Assembly: GCF_032878955.1 (NCBI RefSeq)
Contig: NZ_CP043839.1
Span: 868,001-932,000 of the forward strand
DNA from: Butyricimonas paravirosa
Lineage (GTDB): Bacteria > Bacteroidota > Bacteroidia > Bacteroidales > Marinifilaceae
Reading direction: 5' to 3'
Length of the DNA: 64,000 bases
The notes beneath the pieces are model-generated. The model worked only from the letters and a program-made list of their open reading frames with translations, was not told where the DNA came from and ran no database searches. Below are positions 35,053 through 42,524 of the stretch, in pieces (within the stretch, counting starts at the first letter, position 1; each line of letters starts with the position of its first letter). Position numbers and translations under genes: made by a program.

Positions 35053-36231
35053 ATGAGCAAAATAGTTCTAAAAGCCGGTAAAGAAAGATCTTTATACAGA
35101 CTGCACCCGTGGGTTTTCTCGGGAGCAATAGCCAAAATCAAGGGAGACGTGCAGGAAGGTGACGTCGTTCAAGTGTATAACAGTGACGACGAATATCTCG
35201 CCACGGGCCACTACCAGATCGGGAGTATCGCCGTGCGTGTACTCACGTTCAAGGAAGAAGAAATTGACTATAACTTCTGGGTGGAGCGCATCCGACAGGC
35301 CTATCTGACACGTGTAGCCATCGGTTTGGCGACCAACCCGAACAACAACGTGTACCGCCTCGTTCACGGGGAAGGTGACGATCTTTCCGGACTTGTTATT
35401 GACTATTACGCGGGGGTTGCCGTCGTGCAATTCCATTCCGTGGGAATGTATAAAGTTCGGGAAGAGATCACGAAAGCCCTGTTGGAAGTCATGGGGGATA
35501 AACTCATTGCCATATACGACAAGTCGGAAGGAACCCTTCCTTTTAAGGCAGGACTTAACCCCAAGAATGACTACCTATACGGTCACACCGACAACTTCAC
35601 GGCCATCGAAAACGGGTTAAAATTCAACGTGGACTGGCTGGAAGGTCAAAAGACCGGATTCTTTGTCGATCAACGGGAAAATCGACGTTTGCTCGAACAA
35701 TACGCCCACGACAAGAATGTTCTCAACATGTTCTGTTACACGGGTGGTTTTTCATTCTACGCCATGCGAGGTGGGGCAAAACTCGTACATTCGGTGGATG
35801 CCTCGGCCAGAGCCATCGAGCTAACCAACCAAAATGTGGAACTCAACTTCCCCGGTGACACACGTCACGAGGCATTCGTGGAAGACGCTTTCAAATTCCT
35901 TGATAAATCACACAACAAATATGACTTGATCATCCTTGATCCTCCCGCATTTGCCAAACACCAAAACGTGCTGGACAATGCCATTCAAGGATACAAAAAG
36001 CTGAACCGTAAGGGAATCGAGGTTGTAAAACCCGGTGGGTTAATCTTCACCTTCTCCTGTTCACAGGTTATGACGAAGGACCTCTTCCGCCAAACGGTCT
36101 TCACCGCGGCAGCCAACACGGGTAGGAAAGTCAAAATCCTGCACCAACTCACGCAGCCAGCCGATCACCCGATCAGCATCTATCACCCGGAAGGAGAATA
36201 TTTAAAAGGATTAGTATTGTACGTGGAATAA
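35053..36231 (+). CDS. RlmI-like 23S rRNA (cytosine-C5) methyltransferase
   Basis: Class I SAM-dependent methyltransferase of 392 residues with an N-terminal PUA domain (about 1-75), a small EEHE-like middle part and a C-terminal Rossmann methyltransferase. The SAM loop is in NMFCYTGGFSFYAMRGGA (about 218) and the catalytic-site motif in IILDPPAFAKH (about 292). The family methylates C1962 of 23S rRNA in E. coli; which base is modified here is inferred from family only. A catalytic Cys candidate lies in FTFSCSQVM. Confidence 0.9.
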   Translation: MSKIVLKAGKERSLYRLHPWVFSGAIAKIKGDVQEGDVVQVYNSDDEYLATGHYQIGSIAVRVLTFKEEEIDYNFWVERIRQAYLTRVAIGLATNPNNNVYRLVHGEGDDLSGLVIDYYAGVAVVQFHSVGMYKVREEITKALLEVMGDKLIAIYDKSEGTLPFKAGLNPKNDYLYGHTDNFTAIENGLKFNVDWLEGQKTGFFVDQRENRRLLEQYAHDKNVLNMFCYTGGFSFYAMRGGAKLVHSVDASARAIELTNQNVELNFPGDTRHEAFVEDAFKFLDKSHNKYDLIILDPPAFAKHQNVLDNAIQGYKKLNRKGIEVVKPGGLIFTFSCSQVMTKDLFRQTVFTAAANTGRKVKILHQLTQPADHPISIYHPEGEYLKGLVLYVE

Positions 36232-36264
36232 ATAACGGAGTGCCAAAGATGGCACTCCGTTATT
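36231..36264. terminator. Bidirectional terminator between the RlmI-like and TlpA genes
   Basis: Perfect 14-base stem AATAACGGAGTGCC / GGCACTCCGTTATT with loop AAAGAT, A-rich before and T-rich after. It starts on the last base of the methyltransferase stop codon and ends two bases before the TlpA stop, serving both convergent transcripts. Confidence 0.9.
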
Positions 36265-36265
36265 T

Positions 36266-37669
36266 CTACTTCCCTAACACACTTTCCAACGTTTTGATCA
36301 CCCGGTCTATATTATTTGCTCCACTAACACTCAACACGATATTTCCCTCCGGATCTACCACCACCATCTGCGGTAATCCTGTCACGGACTCAAATTGAGA
36401 CGGATCTTCCAAACTAGCCTCTTTTGCCAAGATATTATTCCACGCCATTCCTTCCTCTTCCAACGCTTTCAACCATTTTGCCCGATCCGCATCTTTGGAA
36501 ACCCCCAAAATATCAAACTTCCCGGTAGCATGATACTTTTCGTACAACTTCTTTATTGTCGGCAACAATCCCCTGCAAGGCCCACACCACGAAGCCCAAA
36601 AATCAAGTAACACGTACTTTCCCCGGTAATCTGCCAAACTCACCTTCCTACCTTCCGATGTTTTCGAAGAAAAATTCCCCATCACCTTTCCCGCTCTCGT
36701 CATGTACATTCTTTCCATACGCTCAGAAAACTTATTCAATGCGGTATCCCGCTTCATTTGCTCGTCCAGTTCCATATGCAACCCAATGCAATAATCGAAG
36801 TCAGAGACACTTCTCGCATAATCAATCAACTTCTCCCGGGTCATGTCCTCTCCCAACCGATTACATACCGTGTTATAAAACTCCTGATTCATAATCCGAT
36901 ACACCTCGTTCATCAATCGTCCTCCTTTCTCTTCACCCGAATCTAACGAGTTAATCTGTTCCCGCCACACGTACGGGTAATAATAAAAATAATACACGTA
37001 ATCCGGGGTATACATTTTCGTGTACAAATCCAACTCTTCCATCAACCTGCCTGAAAATTTCCCTTCCTTTTCCAAATTCTGCACGATCATTCTCTTCAGC
37101 ATCAACGGCATATTTGCTTTCACCAACACTTCCTCCAAACGCCCTTTTTCCATCATACGGTTCACCACGTCCATGTATGCTGAATCCCGGTTCATCTTTA
37201 ATCGCTCCAATTGTTGATTCACCTCCCTCATCAAAGTAGCATCCTTATCCAACCACGCCTTCATGTAATCACTTGTCATCTCCAATTTACCCCTCGTGTA
37301 TTCCCGGCTGACATTCTCCAGTTCATAAAAATACGTACCAGCAATATCACCTTCTACCTTAATATTCAAAGGATCCGTATTCAACACGGTCACCGTAACA
37401 TGATCTTTATCCCCGACAAAAAACCACGACGAATACCCCAACTCGGTTGCCAAGCGAAACACTTTCGGAGCGTGATGTACCTCGTACACGGCTTTCCCCG
37501 CTTTAAAATGTAAAGGAATCACCTTATCCCAGACAAACTGATGCTGTTCCGACAACCATACCGGTTCTTCTCCCTCATGGAGAATTTCAATTTTTTGTCC
37601 TCTCGCCGCCATCGTACAGATCAGTACCCCCCACAGCAGACTATATTTCAATATATTCATAGCACTCAT
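36266..37669 (-). CDS. Secreted TlpA-like thiol-disulfide oxidoreductase (third of operon)
   Basis: A 467-residue exported protein with signal peptide MSAMNILKYSLLWGVLICTM (start at residue 1 or 4) cut near ARG-Q. A long N-terminal region of unknown fold (about 25-325) is rich in Met, Tyr and charged residues. The C-terminal TlpA/ResA-type thioredoxin domain (about 330-467) has the active site ASWCGPC and cis-Pro in TGLPQMVVVDPEG. It is the last of three co-directional TlpA-type genes, 10 bases after the middle one, divergent from the sigma/SusC genes. Confidence 0.85.
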   Translation of the reverse strand: MSAMNILKYSLLWGVLICTMAARGQKIEILHEGEEPVWLSEQHQFVWDKVIPLHFKAGKAVYEVHHAPKVFRLATELGYSSWFFVGDKDHVTVTVLNTDPLNIKVEGDIAGTYFYELENVSREYTRGKLEMTSDYMKAWLDKDATLMREVNQQLERLKMNRDSAYMDVVNRMMEKGRLEEVLVKANMPLMLKRMIVQNLEKEGKFSGRLMEELDLYTKMYTPDYVYYFYYYPYVWREQINSLDSGEEKGGRLMNEVYRIMNQEFYNTVCNRLGEDMTREKLIDYARSVSDFDYCIGLHMELDEQMKRDTALNKFSERMERMYMTRAGKVMGNFSSKTSEGRKVSLADYRGKYVLLDFWASWCGPCRGLLPTIKKLYEKYHATGKFDILGVSKDADRAKWLKALEEEGMAWNNILAKEASLEDPSQFESVTGLPQMVVVDPEGNIVLSVSGANNIDRVIKTLESVLGK

Positions 37670-37679
37670 CGTTAATCAA

Positions 37680-38759
37680 TTACTTATTTATACTTTCGAT
37701 CGCCACCTTGTAAATATCCTCTCCCCGCAACTCTTTCGCCACGATCCGACCTTGCGGATCGAGTAACAGGATGAAAGGAATCGCATCCCGACTAAATATC
37801 TCGTGTAGCACCCCTTTCGTATCCCGTAAATTCACGAAATGTTCCATCTGTTTCTCCTTCACGGCATTTCGCCAGTCGGACTCCTTCCTGTCCGTGGAAA
37901 CCGAGACAACCTCCAATCCCTTATCATGCAACAAATCATAAGCTTTATGCACGTTTGGCATCTCCCCGATACAAGGGCCACACCATGATGCCCAAAAATC
38001 CAACAACACATATTTTCCCCGGAAAGAACTAATCGCTACTTCTTCCCCGTTCAAAGAAGGTAGTGAGAAATCAGGAATCACCTGCCCCTCGGCCGTTTTT
38101 ATCACCGACTCCCGGTAGGCCACCAAATCCTTGTACAAGGGATGTCCCACCAGTTCCGGAGTATCAAACAAATGTAAAGCCTCTCCCAGCTGATCCATCG
38201 AAAAACGTTTTCTCGCACTATCCAAAATCATCAACATCGCTTTCGAATTCGGGAACTTTACCAACATATCCATAATCACGTCATTTTTAAACGTATCATT
38301 GTTCGCATACCGCAAAGGAATCAATGTCAACCGTTCCATCCCCTGATAATAATCCAGAATAGCCGATTCACGTCCCCCCTCCACGATCATATACTTCTTT
38401 GTAAGTTTATACCCGGAAGGATTAAAGAAATTAGGCTCCTCGTGTAATAAAACATTATAGGCAAACACTTCCGTGGAATCCAACATGAAAAACTTCGACA
38501 CCGCCTTCTCCTTAACACCCACACCCACGTACTCCGGTCCCGTGTATTTCCCGGTAAAACAAACCTGCTGACGGTCATCCAATATAGCGGAATCCCCTTT
38601 TTCAAATTCCAATGCCTGCTCATTAAAGCGATACAGGTAAACCGTGTCTCCCGGTAAACTTCCGTTTCCATAGATAGAAACAGTTAAACGATAGGTAGGA
38701 TCGGAACATCCCATAAACAGACATCCCAAACACCCTAATAAAAATATAATAAGTTTCAT
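37680..38759 (-). CDS. TlpA-like lipoprotein with DUF4369-type N-terminus (second of operon)
   Basis: A 359-residue lipoprotein: lipobox LFMGCSD with Cys18, a beta-rich DUF4369-like domain (about 23-120), a helical linker, and a C-terminal TlpA thioredoxin domain (about 222-359) with ASWCGPC and cis-Pro in RDAIPFILLLDPQG. DUF4369-TlpA proteins are common in Bacteroidota, where they probably keep exported cysteines reduced or help in peptide and haem handling. It lies 29 bases after the first TlpA gene and 10 before the third. Confidence 0.88.
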   Translation of the reverse strand: MKLIIFLLGCLGCLFMGCSDPTYRLTVSIYGNGSLPGDTVYLYRFNEQALEFEKGDSAILDDRQQVCFTGKYTGPEYVGVGVKEKAVSKFFMLDSTEVFAYNVLLHEEPNFFNPSGYKLTKKYMIVEGGRESAILDYYQGMERLTLIPLRYANNDTFKNDVIMDMLVKFPNSKAMLMILDSARKRFSMDQLGEALHLFDTPELVGHPLYKDLVAYRESVIKTAEGQVIPDFSLPSLNGEEVAISSFRGKYVLLDFWASWCGPCIGEMPNVHKAYDLLHDKGLEVVSVSTDRKESDWRNAVKEKQMEHFVNLRDTKGVLHEIFSRDAIPFILLLDPQGRIVAKELRGEDIYKVAIESINK

Positions 38760-38788
38760 GAAAAATCAATTAAAAATATATTTACACT

Positions 38789-40153
38789 TTATCTCACCGG
38801 AACCTCTTTCAGAATCCGGTATATCAACCCGTAAGAAACGCCGGGTAAACCGTTCCACACCAGTTCTCCGGCAGGATTTATAATAGCAAAATGCGGTATT
38901 CCGCTGATACACAACATCTCATTCAACTCGCTTTTCTTACCTGTCAGTCGCAACTGTACCCCCTTCATCTCTTTCTCCCGCACCATTTTTACCCATTTTT
39001 CCCGATCGGCCAACTTATCCACGGACAAGGACACGAATTCTATATTTCGCCCTTGCAAGCGTTTTTCCATCTCTGCCAAAAAAGGTATTTCATTACAACA
39101 CGGCCCGCACCAGGTGGCCCACACATCCAGTAAAATCCACGCCCCCTTGAAAGAAGACAAATCCACCCGCTCCCCGTTCACGGTCTCTCCCGACAACGAG
39201 GGATACAAATTCTCCGGCACCAATTTCCGATCCTTCCGGTCAGCATCCTGCTTAATCAATTTTTCCCGTAACACACCGGCATAACGAGGAGCCAATCGTT
39301 CCACGCATTTATCAAAATCACCCCGACCATCCGGCCGCACCCAATAAAGGATATTATCCAAATTCGTGTAAGCTATTTTATCCCTCACCGCTCCTTTCGG
39401 AAAATACTTTGCCAACTTCACCTCGTTCTCGTATATCCGGTCCCCCTTTCCCTGTAATTTACCGGGATCCTCGATCCGTAAATAATCCACGTACACTTCA
39501 ACCATCCGCCAGTAGGAAGGAGAATAAACCACCCGGTCATCTTTCGCATCCGGGATCACTTCGGCAAACTGGGCCAGAACCTCTCCGGGAAACTCTTGGA
39601 AAGTTGTCTTTGAAGACTTAATACCATTTTCTTCCAACAAACGGTAGTATTTGAACTCCGTCCGCATCACCTTCTCGAAATTCTTCCGATCGGCCGGATA
39701 TTCTTTCAAATAAGTAGCCAACCAAACATTCATAGAATCACAAACTCTTTCCAAATTCAGCCCCTCGTACTCCTTGGGTAACATTTGCGGGATTAACCGG
39801 GCATACTTCAATCGCTGTTTCAACAAATCCGCTTTCCGTAACCAGTTATTCCGGGCCGCACACACACTTCCGTCATCCTTCAATTCCAGCTCGTTGTTTT
39901 CATGTAAAACGACTTCCAATGAATCCCCGGCCTCAAGAAATAAGAAACACTCCTCGTTAGACCATAACCTTTTTCCATACATATTCTCACCCTCCAAGGT
40001 AATCCAACGGGTTTCACCTTTTTTCAAATCATAACGCTCGTCCCCGAACAAAACAAAAGCCTCCCGCTCCGCCACCAGTTTTATTTTCACCGGTTGCCCG
40101 AAACACAGCAAGGCCATGTTCAAACATACAATACAAAACAATACTTTCTTCAT
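38789..40153 (-). CDS. Secreted TlpA-like thiol-disulfide oxidoreductase (first of operon)
   Basis: A 454-residue exported protein with signal peptide (MKKVLFCIVCLNMALLCFG). The N-terminal 300 residues are an unassigned domain with many Leu-Lys-Arg helices. The C-terminal thioredoxin domain (about 315-454) contains ATWCGPCC, with an extra Cys after the usual pair, and cis-Pro in ISGIPHFAIINPAG. It opens the TlpA operon; 13 bases before its start is a leader motif (AACCTTAAAACCA) shared with the SusC genes, which argues for joint control. Confidence 0.85.
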   Translation of the reverse strand: MKKVLFCIVCLNMALLCFGQPVKIKLVAEREAFVLFGDERYDLKKGETRWITLEGENMYGKRLWSNEECFLFLEAGDSLEVVLHENNELELKDDGSVCAARNNWLRKADLLKQRLKYARLIPQMLPKEYEGLNLERVCDSMNVWLATYLKEYPADRKNFEKVMRTEFKYYRLLEENGIKSSKTTFQEFPGEVLAQFAEVIPDAKDDRVVYSPSYWRMVEVYVDYLRIEDPGKLQGKGDRIYENEVKLAKYFPKGAVRDKIAYTNLDNILYWVRPDGRGDFDKCVERLAPRYAGVLREKLIKQDADRKDRKLVPENLYPSLSGETVNGERVDLSSFKGAWILLDVWATWCGPCCNEIPFLAEMEKRLQGRNIEFVSLSVDKLADREKWVKMVREKEMKGVQLRLTGKKSELNEMLCISGIPHFAIINPAGELVWNGLPGVSYGLIYRILKEVPVR

Positions 40154-40165
40154 AAAAAAATCAAT

Positions 40166-40187
40166 TTGGTTTTAAGGTTGATTTATT
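40166..40187 (-). promoter_or_regulatory. Shared leader motif in front of the TlpA operon
   Basis: On the minus strand AATAAATC followed by AACCTTAAAACCA. The same motif stands before the STN-SusC gene (42463-42483) and the orphan lipoprotein gene (46225-46245). A diverged copy in opposite orientation lies at 40244-40268. Its first 12 bases form one arm of a perfect inverted repeat with that copy. Confidence 0.6.
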
Positions 40188-40243
40188 CAATCATATCGTA
40201 AAAACAATTTACCCAGTGAAAGTGTCTAAAACAATCAAAAAAT

Positions 40244-40268
40244 AATAAATCAACCCCTAACCACATTT
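40244..40268 (+). promoter_or_regulatory. Diverged leader motif facing the ECF sigma gene
   Basis: AATAAATCAACC followed by CCTAACCACA, on the plus strand. The first 12 bases are the exact inverted complement of 40176-40187, so the divergent region is framed by 12-base arms 56 bases apart. The sigma gene starts 53 bases beyond the end of the motif. Confidence 0.5.
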
Positions 40269-40306
40269 TTTCAATAACAATTCATACAAGATCGACTAAA
40301 AATCTA

Positions 40307-40314
40307 TAAGTTTG
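40307..40314 (+). promoter_or_regulatory. Probable -7 box of the ECF sigma gene
   Basis: TAAGTTTG matches TAnnTTTG and ends only seven bases before the ATG. If used, the mRNA would have almost no 5' leader. There is no clear TTTG 19 bases upstream, so this is tentative. Confidence 0.45.
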
Positions 40315-40321
40315 CAGTGGT

Positions 40322-40897
40322 ATGAAATCATCTGAAACAGACATAACATTCTTAAACAAACTGAACGCCCGTGATCACGAGGCATTCAAACAACTATTCC
40401 GGGAATATTTTCAGGATATTGCCTACTATTCCAGCAAAATTCTGAAAGACACGGATGTTGCCGAAGATGTCGCCCAAGACGTGTTCATCCGGTTATGGGA
40501 AAAAGAGAACTATTTCGAGAATTATCTTGCACTAAAATCCTACCTTTACCTCTCTGCCCGTAACGGTTGCCTGAACTACATCAAGCATCATAACATCGTA
40601 CTCGAACACGCTCAAAATCTCGTCCAAGAAGAAACCGACGAGCAGACATGGGACACGATTGTCGAGAGTGAAATTATCAGTTTATTATCAGACTACATCC
40701 GCCACCTTCCGGGCGAGTGTGCCAAAATCATGGAACTCGTGATGCAAGGTTACAACAGCACCGAGATTTCCACCCTGACCGGAGCCTCTTCCAGTACGGT
40801 CAGATCACAAAAACAACGGGGTATATCGCTATTGAAAAAAATGGTTTCCCCGGAACTATATACGCTACTCGTACTTTTCCTACAACAAAATAATTAA
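40322..40897 (+). CDS. ECF-type RNA polymerase sigma factor
   Basis: A 191-residue sigma-70 family factor. Region 2 spans about 22-90 (FRDYF-like FREYFQDIAYYSS, DVAEDVAQDVFIRLWE) and region 4 about 130-180 (LPGECAKIMELVMQGYNSTEISTLTG, recognition helix in SSSTVRSQKQRG). It is the FecI-like factor of a cell-surface signalling system: the FecR anti-sigma gene and an STN-bearing TonB receptor follow on the same strand. A 379-base gap to fecR is unusually long. Confidence 0.93.
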   Translation: MKSSETDITFLNKLNARDHEAFKQLFREYFQDIAYYSSKILKDTDVAEDVAQDVFIRLWEKENYFENYLALKSYLYLSARNGCLNYIKHHNIVLEHAQNLVQEETDEQTWDTIVESEIISLLSDYIRHLPGECAKIMELVMQGYNSTEISTLTGASSSTVRSQKQRGISLLKKMVSPELYTLLVLFLQQNN

Positions 40898-41276
40898 CCC
40901 CAATTCAACACGTATCCCTTGTACTAGGGAACATTTGGAGATAAACTAACCTATTTAATTTCAATTACAAACCCGTAGAAATAGGATTACCCAAACTACC
41001 GTACCATAGTTGTATGTTACATTTGCTTAAACTCTCTTAAAATGGCGGCGATATGCGGGCGACAAGGCGGCAATAAGGCGGCGACAGCGCCTAACAACCG
41101 CCCAACAGTCACTCAACAAGCACCCCACACGCCAGTGTATCCCAAACATTGCCTCTATTTATCCCAAACCTCCGACACACGTCCGGATGAAACAAAAACA
41201 CGAAAAAATAAAAAAATATCATTTTTCTTTAGACACTTTCCCGACATGAGTTGTTTTAATAACAAAATCAACAGAG
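40898..41276. other. 379-base gap between sigma and FecR genes
   Basis: Non-coding stretch with an uncommon G/C-rich patch at 41043-41090 made of GGCGGC words (GGCGGCGATATGC, AAGGCGGCAAT, AAGGCGGCGAC). TACATTTG at 41018-41025 fits a -7 box but lacks a clear partner. A plus-strand open frame at 41042-41296 has a Gln/Asn/Thr/Lys-rich product with no domain and overlaps fecR out of frame; I do not call it. Confidence 0.5.
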
Positions 41277-42410
41277 ATGAAAAAAGTCGAAGATAAAATA
41301 AAAAAAGCCCGAAGGATCGCCCGACAAATAGAACAGGCGCTATCGGATGGGAACTGGGAACAAGTGGCTCCCGATTCTCCCCGGCTCCGAGAGGAAGTGG
41401 GGATACCCGCACGACTACATGAAAATATAAAACGACACGATAGTTTCGACACGGAAAAAGCATTGAACAAATTCATCACCGCCACCCGTCCCACACGACG
41501 GTTACCGGTGTTCTACAAATACGCGGCAGCTGTGGCTTGCCTCATGATACTGGGTGTAGGTTACTATTTTTACCAAAATGCCGGAACAAGAGACACTCCA
41601 TCCCGATTGCTGGCACAAAGCGCCTATCTCGTACTCGATGACGGCAAACAGGTTGAATTAAATCAGCAAATACAAATGGACTATAACGGTCTGAGAATCA
41701 TCAACACAGATGAAGGAAAAGTTTCATTTCAACATGAGAAAGAATTCCTTTCCTCAACTCCCAACAAACTGGTCATTCCGGAAGGCACAGAGTACTCGCT
41801 CCAGCTAAGTGACGGAACAAATGTCCATCTGAACGCAGGTAGCACGCTGGTCTTCCCGTCCGTATTCGAGAAAAACGCCCGAGTCGTTGAACTCTCCGGG
41901 GAAGGTTATTTTGATGTGACACATTCCGACATCCCCTTTATTGTAAAAAGTAAATCAATGGATGTCAGAGTACTTGGAACCACATTTAACATGACAGCTT
42001 ATCCCGAAGATCCCGTGGTGTCTACCACCTTGTTGACCGGGAAAGTTGCCGTCACCTGTCATTCACAAACAGACACAACCACACACACAACCGTGCTGAC
42101 ACCCGGACTACAAGCCCGTTTCCAACCACGGGAAGGTGTGTTACAAATAGATTCCGTTGACGTGGAAGAGCAAACAGCTTGGCGAAGAGGTGAATTTACA
42201 TTCGAGGATGTCAATCTAGGCAGCATCATGACCATTATCGGGAGAAGTTTCGCCCTAAACGTTACCTTCGATGACCCGGAATTACAAGATATAAAATGCT
42301 TTATCTCTATTCAACGCGACAAAGGATATGAAGACATTTTGAAAATTATTCACATGGCCACGGGTGTTAAGTTCAAAAAGGACGGAAACGAAATCCGGGT
42401 ATATAAATAA
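41277..42410 (+). CDS. FecR-family anti-sigma factor
   Basis: Inner-membrane regulator of 377 residues that holds the ECF sigma factor until the outer-membrane receptor signals. A charged cytoplasmic part (1-75) binds sigma. One membrane segment (about 80-98, YAAAVACLMILGVGYYF) is followed by the periplasmic FecR domain (about 165-260, with PEGTEYSLQLSDGTNVHLNAGS) and a C-terminal DUF4974 (about 305-377, FTFEDVNLGSIM), the part expected to meet the receptor's STN domain. Confidence 0.93.
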   Translation: MKKVEDKIKKARRIARQIEQALSDGNWEQVAPDSPRLREEVGIPARLHENIKRHDSFDTEKALNKFITATRPTRRLPVFYKYAAAVACLMILGVGYYFYQNAGTRDTPSRLLAQSAYLVLDDGKQVELNQQIQMDYNGLRIINTDEGKVSFQHEKEFLSSTPNKLVIPEGTEYSLQLSDGTNVHLNAGSTLVFPSVFEKNARVVELSGEGYFDVTHSDIPFIVKSKSMDVRVLGTTFNMTAYPEDPVVSTTLLTGKVAVTCHSQTDTTTHTTVLTPGLQARFQPREGVLQIDSVDVEEQTAWRRGEFTFEDVNLGSIMTIIGRSFALNVTFDDPELQDIKCFISIQRDKGYEDILKIIHMATGVKFKKDGNEIRVYK

Positions 42411-42524
42411 ATTGAGGAATGTTGACACCATCCCTCAATTATAACAGATTAAAATATTAACCAATAAATTAACCTTAAAACCATTACAAAGCTATGAAAT
42501 AATTTAGTGTTTTCCTAATAAACG
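42411..42524 (+). promoter_or_regulatory. Leader of the first SusC gene: hairpin and shared motif
   Basis: A 7-base stem ATTGAGG / CCTCAAT (42411-42417, 42433-42439) directly follows fecR. The shared leader motif ending AACCTTAAAACCA lies at 42463-42483. A two-codon frame ATG AAA TAA starts at 42494. Two stop codons (TAA TAA) sit just before the chosen SusC start in its own frame, which fixes that start at 42525 or 42531. Confidence 0.55.

Noticed and set aside
36266..40153. One TlpA gene duplicated twice
   Set aside because: Only the C-terminal thioredoxin domains look alike; the N-terminal parts differ in length and sequence, and one is a lipoprotein, so simple recent duplication is not supported.
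41042..41296. Plus-strand open frame of 84 codons between sigma and fecR
   Set aside because: Low-complexity Gln/Asn/Thr/Lys-rich product, no domain, no ribosome-binding site, and overlap with fecR out of frame.
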